A stretch of DNA of 6,065 nucleotides from Erysipelotrichaceae bacterium (GTDB taxonomy: Bacteria > Bacillota_I > Bacilli_A > RFN20 > CAG-826). The stretch is from assembly GCA_031271635.1 (NCBI GenBank), contig JAISVG010000038.1, forward strand, positions 1-6,065. Reading direction: 5' to 3'. Shown one piece after another: positions 1 through 5,222 of the stretch (the first letter of the stretch is position 1; each line of letters begins with the position of its first letter). Made by a program: the position numbers and the translations under genes. Below the pieces are notes generated by a model that had not been told where the DNA came from, ran no database searches, and saw only the letters and a list, made by a program, of their open reading frames with translations.

Positions 1-2
1 TT

Positions 3-242
3 GAAACTATTAAATTATCAAGGAACCACTGTCAAGACTGCATGGCTTTTATATATTGTGGTGGTGAGTGTCCGATTACATTTCATCAGCGGGGTAAGCT
101 TGATCACGGCTTATGTGAAATTCGAAGAGCCCTCCTTGAAACTGCTATGAAACTGTTTTCCTTTCTAGTAATTACCAATAAAATTAATCATGTCATAATA
201 TTTATCAAACAAAAATTAGATCGCATTAATGTCATGAATTAA
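3..242 (+). CDS. Radical SAM/SPASM-domain protein, C-terminal end (5' partial)
   Basis: This frame is open from the left edge and ends at a TAA, giving 79 visible residues; the start lies outside the window. The visible part holds a SPASM-type auxiliary Fe-S cluster signature: Cys10, Cys13, then Cys19-Gly-Gly-Glu-Cys23-Pro, and a further Cys38. This C-x2-C-x5-C-x3-C pattern with a late Cys is typical of the C-terminal SPASM domain in radical SAM maturases such as anaerobic sulfatase maturases and peptide-modifying enzymes. There the cysteines hold auxiliary [4Fe-4S] clusters. The catalytic CxxxCxxC domain would be upstream and is not seen, so the substrate cannot be assigned. No obvious precursor peptide or sulfatase gene follows. 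The tail after Cys38 is about 40 residues, Ile/Lys-rich and unremarkable. The ATG at 42 lies between the second and third cysteine ligands and is an internal Met, not the gene start. Confidence 0.72.
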   Translation, partial: ETIKLSRNHCQDCMAFIYCGGECPITFHQRGKLDHGLCEIRRALLETAMKLFSFLVITNKINHVIIFIKQKLDRINVMN

Positions 243-427
243 TGTAGTAGCTAATTAGCGCGAGTACACCAATATATTCAGTACCTCATCATTTCTTTTA
301 AAACGTTCTAAAAATTAATCTCATTCACGAAAAAAATAAATATTATACTTTAAAATAGCCCATTAAATCAAATAAAATGCAATTTTTTTCTTGACATTTT
401 TAATAAAGATGTTATTATTATCAGTAT
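243..427. other. AT-rich intergenic region
   Basis: This spacer between the radical SAM tail and the DUF6273 gene holds no supportable gene on either strand. It contains a short perfect palindrome, GCTAATTAGC (250-259), just after the upstream stop. That palindrome has no T-run and is not convincing as a terminator. A promoter lies at the right end. Confidence 0.5.
391..418 (+). promoter_or_regulatory. Sigma-70/SigA-type promoter for the DUF6273 gene
   Basis: A perfect -35 TTGACA (391-396) is followed after 16 bases by TATTAT (413-418). The predicted transcription start is near 425, two or three bases before the ATG at 428. No Shine-Dalgarno sequence fits between them, so the mRNA may be leaderless. 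Confidence 0.6.
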
Positions 428-1360
428 ATGAAACGAGAAAGAGCCCTGATTGACCGTCTAAAAATGTCCGTCAGCGCCTTATTTCTCATCAGTATCACCG
501 CATCCATAGTGGCAGTTGTATGTCATAGTTTTACTAATACTGCGATTAAAGTGCATAGTGATGAAACCATTGATCCATATCCGATTGGTCCTACTGATGA
601 TGGAGCTTACCTTCTTGGATCTTACCCCCAAACAGTTGTTAGTGGCACTAATTGCTTAAATATCATTGCAGAACTTGACTTAATTACTACTACTAATCCT
701 CGAGGCTATCTTGAATATAACGGTAAAGAGTACCAAAGGGTCAGCGCTACTCCCGCAGAAGGAGGGTACATTTCCCGTGATGGAAGCACTACTTTTAGTT
801 CCGGAAGTATTTATTACTTTCTCGTTGAACCCATTCGGTGGCGAATTCTTAGCAGTTCTAGTGAAAATATGTTTCTACTAACTGAAGATGTCTTAGATGT
901 AAAACAGTTTGACTCTGGCACTTCAAGATGGGGCAGGAATACTCTGAGAGCCTTTCTTAATGATGCTTTCTATAATAAGGCCTTTACCAGTATCGACCAA
1001 GGCTTTATTAAGACCTCCAACCTAATTAATGGTTCGAAAAACTACCCTGAAAACGAAGATAACACTAATGATAAGGTGTTTACCCCTCATTACTGGGACT
1101 TTGTGAATACTGGTCATGGCTTTACAAATTCTGAAGCCGATCATAATTCTCGGGTAGCGGTTGCATCTGATTATGCTAAGGCTACTGGACTTCGAGTCTA
1201 TAATAACACGACAGCTAATTACTGGACAAGAAGCTTCTACTCCATCGGTATCATGAGTGGGATATGGTATATTGGAAATGCTGGTGGCGTGAAAAGTGGC
1301 CTTAATAACCATAAAAACTCTGATTATGGGGTTCGTCCGGCAATCAATATTAGTCGATAA
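428..1360 (+). CDS. Membrane-anchored DUF6273-domain protein
   Basis: This 310-residue protein has a short basic N-terminus and one hydrophobic segment (about residues 12-33), so it is probably exported and held at the membrane by an uncleaved anchor or signal. The AVVC at the end of the segment is a poor lipobox because the residue before Cys is not small. The rest has the hallmarks I associate with DUF6273: an early GSYPQ (64-68), WRIL (138-141), LLTEDVLD (150-157), LRAFLNDAFYNKAF (173-186), NDKVF (214-218), YWTRS (255-259) and a terminal GVRPAI (301-306). The family is common in surface proteins of low-GC Gram-positive bacteria. Its molecular function is unknown. The start is the first ATG; the next Met (residue 13) would cut off the basic residues before the membrane segment. 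The gene is likely monocistronic, with its own promoter directly upstream. It ends 15 bp from the convergent DUF1893 gene. Confidence 0.8.
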   Translation: MKRERALIDRLKMSVSALFLISITASIVAVVCHSFTNTAIKVHSDETIDPYPIGPTDDGAYLLGSYPQTVVSGTNCLNIIAELDLITTTNPRGYLEYNGKEYQRVSATPAEGGYISRDGSTTFSSGSIYYFLVEPIRWRILSSSSENMFLLTEDVLDVKQFDSGTSRWGRNTLRAFLNDAFYNKAFTSIDQGFIKTSNLINGSKNYPENEDNTNDKVFTPHYWDFVNTGHGFTNSEADHNSRVAVASDYAKATGLRVYNNTTANYWTRSFYSIGIMSGIWYIGNAGGVKSGLNNHKNSDYGVRPAINISR

Positions 1361-1375
1361 TTATTAATCTTAAAA

Positions 1376-1813
1376 CTATTTCTTATTCATTAAGGCATCT
1401 AAAGTTTTATAAATTGCTTTTAAGCCAAGTTCAATATCATCAATGTCTTTAACACTATTCTCAATGGGACACATCCCAGTACAAAAGCGGTTCATAATGA
1501 TACTTGGAAGACTGTCGTATGCCACTTCAATGTTGGCCTTTTTTAATAGGTCATAAGCCTGTTCACTCATTACTTTTCCATAGACGTAGCGGAGTTTTGC
1601 TTTAATAAAAATCATTGCCGCGGCTTTTCCAACTACCTTATCAAAGACTAACCGCCCTTGATACTGATTCCAATCGGCTTCAAAAAGCTTAATGGAACCT
1701 CTAATTCCTGAGGAATTACTCGTAGCTAAAATCTCTACTTCATTTGCAATCACAATCGTCGCCGTCCCGTTTCGCACTCTTTCTTTGGCAACCGCTTCAA
1801 CTTGATAATTCAT
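1376..1813 (-). CDS. DUF1893 family protein
   Basis: This 145-residue soluble protein matches the DUF1893 pattern. An N-terminal strand pair (ATIVIANEVEILATSNSSGI, about 18-37) precedes DKVVGKAAAMIFIKA (58-72). Next are VMSEQAYDLLKKANIEVAYDSLP (81-103) and the signature IIMNRFCTGMCPIE (105-118), followed by a helical tail. From memory, the structurally known member (TM1506 of Thermotoga) has a cytidine-deaminase-like fold, but no enzymatic role is established. The ATG is preceded by an AAGGGG-type ribosome binding site with about 4 bases of spacing, which supports the start. The gene is divergent from the acetyltransferase and tail-to-tail with the DUF6273 gene, so it probably forms a single-gene transcript. 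The length is normal for the family. Confidence 0.82.
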   Translation of the reverse strand: MNYQVEAVAKERVRNGTATIVIANEVEILATSNSSGIRGSIKLFEADWNQYQGRLVFDKVVGKAAAMIFIKAKLRYVYGKVMSEQAYDLLKKANIEVAYDSLPSIIMNRFCTGMCPIENSVKDIDDIELGLKAIYKTLDALMNKK

Positions 1814-2021
1814 AACACCCCTTCGTCTTCTTTATACGATAGCACATAATGATTTTTTTTTATATTAAAATAATCATTATATTTATTAAAACAAGAAACA
1901 GCAAGGTTTTAGCGCCATTTTTTTCTCACGCCGTTTATCGTATAACACCAGATAGTTTAAAAACTCATTACTATTAAGACATTAATCCATCCTTCAAATT
2001 TAGTTCTATAATATTTAGAGG
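1814..2021. promoter_or_regulatory. Divergent intergenic region with nested inverted repeats
   Basis: This 208-bp AT-rich region lies between the divergent DUF1893 and GNAT genes. It holds a 9-bp inverted repeat, ATAATGATT (1846-1854) and AATCATTAT (1872-1880). That stem can extend inward by four A-T pairs after one mismatch. It also holds a second, 10-bp inverted repeat: TTATACGATA (1832-1841) and TATCGTATAA (1936-1945). The TATCGTATAA copies point outward toward the two divergent genes, one copy on each side, so they could be paired operator half-sites or matching -10 regions. No protein-coding frame is supported here. Confidence 0.45.
2007..2012 (+). promoter_or_regulatory. -10 element TATAAT directly upstream of the GNAT gene
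   Basis: A perfect TATAAT ends 9 bases before the ATG at 2022, so transcription should begin near 2019. The -35 region is poor: the best candidate, TTAATC around 1983-1988, matches weakly. The only purine-rich run, AGAGG, abuts the ATG and is too close to work as a normal ribosome binding site. Leaderless expression is therefore the simplest reading. Confidence 0.5.
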
Positions 2022-2672
2022 ATGAATTTAGAAACGAAAACCATTAGATCAGGTACCATCAATGATCTTGATCAAGTCTATCCTTTGATGCGGACCCTTT
2101 TTGATCCCACTACCATCCTTAGTAAAGCGACACTTGGGGCTTTAATGAAGAAAAATAGATATCAACTATATGTCTTAGTAACCAATACTAAAATCATCGG
2201 ATTTTGTTGGTATCTCATTTTTAAAGAACATCATACTATCTGGATTGATTATTTAGGCATTCATCCGAAGTTTCAAAATCAAGGCTATGGTACTTATTTA
2301 ATTAGTCATTTACTAAATAATCATCATTTTAAGCCACAGTATGCTTTTGTTGAACTGGAACTAGATCAAGAGACTCCGGGTAACAATTTTAATCGTCGTG
2401 TCATGTTTTATCAGCAGCAAGGGTTTCATCTTACTAATATTAAGTATCTTGTGCCATTAGATGATGGTATTCCTGTTGCTCTTGCGATGTGGTCTTTAAA
2501 TAAACAGTATCAAATCTTGAACGCCACTCTAAGTGGAATTATTAAGGAAATTATGAACACTATCTACTTAAAACAACCAATGATGCCAAGAGTTCGTGAT
2601 CGAATTGTTAGTGATTTAGATAGTAAACACTTAGTTTTAAGGTCGCTACAGATTCTAAAGATTAACCCATAA
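2022..2672 (+). CDS. GNAT-family N-acetyltransferase
   Basis: This 216-residue cytosolic protein has the GNAT acetyl-CoA-binding core in its first ~160 residues. Strand 4 and motif A read IDYLGIHPKFQNQGYGTYLI (75-94), with the Q-x-x-G-x-G-like pyrophosphate loop at QNQGYG (85-90). Motif B is seen at RRVMFYQQQGFHL (125-137), with the usual Tyr and the QGF turn. The family transfers an acetyl group from acetyl-CoA to an amine. The acceptor cannot be read from the sequence. About 55 residues after the core (from about 160) form a mostly helical extension that I do not recognise. The chosen ATG is the only plausible start: AGAGG abuts it and a TATAAT lies 9 bases upstream. The gene stands alone, divergent from DUF1893 and tail-to-tail with the toxin-locus genes. 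Confidence 0.85.
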   Translation: MNLETKTIRSGTINDLDQVYPLMRTLFDPTTILSKATLGALMKKNRYQLYVLVTNTKIIGFCWYLIFKEHHTIWIDYLGIHPKFQNQGYGTYLISHLLNNHHFKPQYAFVELELDQETPGNNFNRRVMFYQQQGFHLTNIKYLVPLDDGIPVALAMWSLNKQYQILNATLSGIIKEIMNTIYLKQPMMPRVRDRIVSDLDSKHLVLRSLQILKINP

Positions 2673-2810
2673 TAGTTCGTAGGAATGAAACTAATAGCTA
2701 GTACCAAAATGATGTAGAATCGTACGCTAAGGAAATTGTTTAGAAAGTGTTGACAATCCATTTCGCCATGTCGTCTAATTCTCAATCGAAACTGAATAAA
2801 TGCTGTATAT

Positions 2811-3272
2811 TCATTTTAATAATTCTGATAACTCTCTACTTTTACTAAAAATATCTTTATCAATAAAGTAATTCTTTACTGACTCATCAACCATGTTATT
2901 CTCTACAGCAGATTTTAAATAATTTGGATCGGCCAAATATTTTAATAAAAAGCGCTTGATAAATCTCTTTCTATTTTTGGGAATAAAATAAGCATCTTTT
3001 TTAACTCTTTCATAAAACTCTGTGAAATATGGATTATAAAGTAGTGACAAACAGATGTCCTGTTTCTTATTGAATTTTAATCCCCAAAATCGATACTTCA
3101 TGAAACACAAATAAACATCATCAAAAGATGGTAATCTCTCTAAATATAATTTGACATCTGCACCATTTTGAACATCTGAACTATACCAAAATCCTAAATA
3201 ATCAAAAACATCAAATATTACATAGTCGCCTGATATTTTCTTATCGGTTATAAAGCCATTTATTTTTTTCAC
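2811..3272 (-). CDS. Presumptive immunity protein of the orphan Rhs tip
   Basis: This 153-residue protein starts at a GTG preceded by GGAGG with 6 bases of spacing, which decides the start. I do not recognise the family. The N-terminal half is strand-rich and aromatic (DYVIFDVFDYLGFWYSS, about 16-32). The C-terminal half is helical and strongly basic (IPKNRKRFIKRFLLKYL, about 97-113). There is no signal peptide or clear membrane segment, so it is likely cytosolic. It lies directly downstream of the orphan toxin tip; the frame-restored toxin would end 2 bases before this GTG, and its last codons would contain the Shine-Dalgarno sequence, the tight coupling usual for toxin and immunity pairs. 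The immunity role is inferred from position, strand, size and the lack of similarity to the other immunity candidate. The gene is intact although its toxin is frameshifted. Confidence 0.6.
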   Translation of the reverse strand: MKKINGFITDKKISGDYVIFDVFDYLGFWYSSDVQNGADVKLYLERLPSFDDVYLCFMKYRFWGLKFNKKQDICLSLLYNPYFTEFYERVKKDAYFIPKNRKRFIKRFLLKYLADPNYLKSAVENNMVDESVKNYFIDKDIFSKSRELSELLK

Positions 3273-3274
3273 AT

Positions 3275-3337
3275 TTATCCTCCAAAAAATATTCTAATAA
3301 TTTCAATTCCTTTTTCTACAAGTTCTGGGTATTCATA
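3275..3337 (-). pseudogene. Frameshifted C-terminal tail of the orphan toxin
   Basis: In the frame one base off from the annotated toxin, the sequence reads YEYPELVEKGIEII and on to FFGG, then TAA at 3277-3275. That stop is 2 bases before the immunity GTG. This frame is closed upstream by a TGA at 3355-3353, so the shift lies between about 3352 and 3337. Adding one base to the A4 run at 3339-3342 (T4 on the coding strand) gives IWFLYEYPELVEKG and a 333-residue protein. An E-x-P-x-L segment after an IW is what I expect at the end of this toxin family. Confidence 0.6.
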
Positions 3338-4275
3338 TAAAACCATATGGTTTCAGATAAAGCTGGACTACCATAAAAGAAAAAGACTGAACTCATTAAT
3401 AAAGTATGTGCGGCTGTTTTTGATAATGATGCCCATAAAATTCTTGAAACGGCTCTAGGAAAAATTTTTGATACCGCCGACACCACTTTTCCACCAAATG
3501 CTTGTCCGATTGTCGTCATACCCTTTTCTGCTGCAGCCTTTGCCGCTACAGAAGCTCCGTCTGAACCAAGTTTTGACCAAAACGATAAATTCGACATACC
3601 AGTTACAGAAGATGCCGCAGCACCACCAATTGCTCCGCCTATAACCGCTCCGGCTATCGCCCCAATACCAAAACCTATTTTCACACCCGTCCAAATGTTT
3701 GTTCCAAAATCATTCCCTTGCACAGCGTCATAAATCATACCACCAACAGCACCACCAACTGCGCCAGTTACCCCAAGAACAATAGACCCAACCGCAGCTC
3801 CATATATTATTCCTCCGGCGACACCGCCAATCACGAATCCTGCAGCACCGGCCGTCAAAACAATAGCAGCCGCAACAACTAGTCCAATCCCAATCCAAGC
3901 GAGTACATCATACCAAGCATTCCCACTCGGATCCACCCTCATCACCGGATTCCCCCCACAATATGCATAGAGGTTAAGACCACCAATGGTTTTAGGGTCA
4001 AGATAATTAAGATGATCTTTACTAATGAATCTTCCGATCTTAGGATCATAGTATCTACTTTGAAGGTAATAAAGATTAGTTTCAACATCATAATAATAAC
4101 CCCGATATCGAAAAGGATTAAGATCTCCTAACTCACTGACATCATAGTTAGTAATAATGTGATTACCATAGGCATCATAGGTATATTTAGCTTTCAAAGA
4201 ACCAGTGGTGTCATAGATTGCTATGATGTCACCTTGAATATTTCTTTGGTAGAAGTATTCACTATTATTATACAT
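3316..4275 (-). CDS. Orphan Rhs/WapA C-terminal cassette with CD38-like (ADP-ribosyl cyclase/NADase) tip, frameshifted
   Basis: Residues 1-118 are the end of an Rhs/YD-repeat core: NIQGDIIAIYD (12-22), YTYDAYGN, NPFRYRGYYYD, LYYLQSRYYDPKIGRFISKD, and the boundary motif DPSG (115-118). Residues ~125-225 are a Gly/Ala-rich hydrophobic stretch, probably for translocation. The tip begins near 229 with SFWS (231-234), has TTIG (254-257), and LWASLSKTAA (280-289). By eye this follows the CD38 order: Trp125, TLE(146), Trp189 with Ser193. Here Gly replaces the Glu146 equivalent. The Glu226 equivalent falls in the tail lost to a frameshift, so the 319-residue product should be inactive or impaired; the repaired length is 333. 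The cassette is a detached tip: LTGF codons continue upstream of the ATG, but tandem TAA and TAG stops follow at 4288-4293, and no Shine-Dalgarno precedes the ATG. It may serve as a recombination donor. Rhs assignment is firm; cyclase assignment is moderate. Confidence 0.75.
   Translation of the reverse strand: MYNNSEYFYQRNIQGDIIAIYDTTGSLKAKYTYDAYGNHIITNYDVSELGDLNPFRYRGYYYDVETNLYYLQSRYYDPKIGRFISKDHLNYLDPKTIGGLNLYAYCGGNPVMRVDPSGNAWYDVLAWIGIGLVVAAAIVLTAGAAGFVIGGVAGGIIYGAAVGSIVLGVTGAVGGAVGGMIYDAVQGNDFGTNIWTGVKIGFGIGAIAGAVIGGAIGGAAASSVTGMSNLSFWSKLGSDGASVAAKAAAEKGMTTIGQAFGGKVVSAVSKIFPRAVSRILWASLSKTAAHTLLMSSVFFFYGSPALSETIWFYMNTQNL
3940..4077 (-). repeat. Rhs core direct repeat, copy A (orphan cassette)
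   Basis: This 138-bp block aligns without gaps to 5928-6065, with 131 identical positions (about 95%) by eye. The mismatches are three clustered near the boundary end and four singles. It encodes the YYLQSRYYDPKIGRFISKD to NPVM segment. Similarity drops at the DPSG/DSSG codons, where the two toxin tips diverge. The paired copy runs off the window, so the shared block is probably longer. Confidence 0.9.
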
Positions 4276-4422
4276 AAAACCAGTGAGTTACTAATTGTTC
4301 TCATGTTCTTAGTAGTAATAGGATGAGGAAAAACCGTTAGAATGACTACAATATAAGTGACAGATTTCTTAAGCTACAAAACTAAAATAACATTTATACA
4401 TTTCATCTTCGGCACTAATACT

Positions 4423-4630
4423 CTATTCCTTTTTCGCATTCTCTTGCTTCCATTTCTTTAAACGTTTTACAAAGCGAACGTGATCACATATGTGATTATA
4501 TTGCGTTAGCCAGAAGAAATAAGCCAACTATTACAGGGCCAATTAAAAATCTCCCTTCATAAACGCTAGGAAAAACTATTGCCAGGATTCCAAAAACTAT
4601 ATAAAAGCCACTATCAGCCAATGAGCCCAT
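4423..4630 (-). pseudogene. Remnant of a small two-helix membrane protein, frameshifted
   Basis: From an ATG at 4630 a 44-codon frame runs to TAA at 4496. It encodes hydrophobic FYIVFGILAIVF (about 9-20) and LIGPVIVGLFLLA (about 29-41). A second frame, one base off, is open from about 4527 to TAG at 4423 and reads AYFFWLTQYNHICDH, then RFVKRLKKWKQENAKKE. Joining them gives a protein of about 70 residues with two membrane helices and a strongly basic cytosolic tail, which is a sensible topology. The ATG has no ribosome binding site and a TGA lies immediately before it, so the 5' end may be broken too. Position between two toxin cassettes suggests a relic immunity gene, but that is inference. 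I do not recognise the family. Confidence 0.4.
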
Positions 4631-4681
4631 TCATACTAAGCTAGAGCCCGTTGCCTTCTGGGTCTTTCTTTTTTGCTACTA

Positions 4682-4792
4682 GATATATAGTGTCCTCCAT
4701 TTTTTACCAAGAATTAATTTTTGAAACAACTCATATGCACCTGACAGTACTCCAGATATTATGCCACTAGTATCATGAAATAGTACTTTTAT
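4682..4792 (-). pseudogene. Possible relic of a third Rhs tip (DTSG-containing frame)
   Basis: Directly after the stop of the expressed immunity gene, and in the same frame, a 37-codon stretch reads IKVLFHDTSGIISGVLSG, then AYELFQKLILGKKW, ending at TAG (4681-4679). The DTSG codons match the DSSG boundary codons of the main Rhs gene at 10 of 12 bases, and the following Ile/Gly/Ser-rich stretch resembles the start of a tip region. It has no start codon or ribosome binding site. It could be the scar of an older cassette, or chance. Confidence 0.3.
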
Positions 4793-5215
4793 TTAAAAAC
4801 AAACAAATGCCTTTTGTTTCTCAATTTTGATGATCTCATTTCTATTAAGAATATTACTTTTTACCACAACACTGACATCACCGTTATCTAAAATATTATA
4901 TTCATAAATATACATGTTTTCTTTTGTTTGTGGCTTGCCATAATCATAGGCTTTCCAAATTATTCTATCGGCTCTATTAATTGTAACACGATTGTTATCT
5001 ACCATCATGTCGTGAAAACGCTCGATGATGCATTCCTCATTACTACTAAAGAATAGTTTAATTGTCTTTTGTTCGTGATCAATTTCTTGTCTTTTTAGTA
5101 GATAACCATTGTCAAATGGTCTTCCTGGACCATCGCCCCAAATACCAATAGAGTAATAAGTATCAAGTAACAAGTCATTCGAATTTTCCAGATAATTTAC
5201 ATTTTTTTTGAACAT
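4793..5215 (-). CDS. Presumptive immunity protein of the main Rhs toxin
   Basis: This 140-residue acidic-to-neutral protein has no signal or membrane segment and is probably cytosolic. The ATG follows TAGGAGG with about 4 bases of spacing. The TAG of that motif is the stop codon of the upstream toxin, leaving a 7-nt gap, so translation is probably coupled. Visible elements are IGIWGDGPGRPFDNGYLL (23-40), a strand with FFSSNEECIIE (55-65), and ADRIIWKAYDYGKPQTKEN (82-100) followed by MYIYEY. I recall an I-x-W-x-x-Y-x-YG-x-P-x-T-x-EN pattern from small genes downstream of Rhs and other polymorphic toxins, but cannot name the family. The role, binding and neutralising the adjacent toxin in the producing cell, is inferred from position. 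It shows no similarity to the protein encoded at 2811-3272, as expected for specific pairs. Confidence 0.65.
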   Translation of the reverse strand: MFKKNVNYLENSNDLLLDTYYSIGIWGDGPGRPFDNGYLLKRQEIDHEQKTIKLFFSSNEECIIERFHDMMVDNNRVTINRADRIIWKAYDYGKPQTKENMYIYEYNILDNGDVSVVVKSNILNRNEIIKIEKQKAFVCF

Positions 5216-5222
5216 ATTCCTC

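Larger units (their letters stand above)
4276..4792. other. Gene-poor spacer with decayed coding traces
   Basis: These 517 bp between the expressed immunity gene and the orphan toxin contain no intact gene. On the - strand three traces can be read. One is a 37-codon frame with a DTSG motif (4682-4792). The second is a frameshifted two-helix membrane protein (4423-4630). The third is a few Rhs-like codons (LTGF, 4287-4276) behind tandem stops. A weak - strand promoter-like pair, TTGTAG (4379-4374) and TATATT (4355-4350) with 18-base spacing, precedes the orphan toxin but is not strong. A GC-containing imperfect hairpin followed by a T-rich run (about 4644-4674, + strand) is too weak to call a terminator. 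Confidence 0.5.

Noticed and set aside
42..242. A separate 66-residue gene starting at ATG 42
   Set aside because: The frame is open to the left edge, and the two cysteines that complete the SPASM motif lie before this Met. It is the inside of a longer gene.
1022..1312. A 96-residue open frame on the - strand
   Set aside because: It lies fully antisense to the recognisable DUF6273 domain and resembles no family. It is a shadow frame.
2748..2779. A TTGACA that might be a promoter in the gap after the acetyltransferase
   Set aside because: No acceptable -10 lies at 16-18 bases, and the only gene to the right is on the opposite strand and convergent.
2564..2785. A 73-residue - strand frame with a hydrophobic middle
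   Set aside because: It overlaps the end of the acetyltransferase antisense, has no ribosome binding site and resembles nothing I know.
3455..3694. A 79-residue Trp/Arg/Gly-rich - strand frame
   Set aside because: It is an alternative frame inside the Gly-rich hydrophobic region of the orphan toxin. Its odd composition is a frame artefact.
4483..4496. A 14-bp perfect palindrome ATCACATATGTGAT that looks like a CRP-type operator
   Set aside because: It lies inside the decayed membrane-protein frame, with no promoter or intact gene start nearby. It is probably chance.
4644..4674. A terminator-like hairpin with a T-rich run on the + strand
   Set aside because: Only about four good pairs form, with G-T wobbles and a mismatch. 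No + strand transcript is expected to end there.
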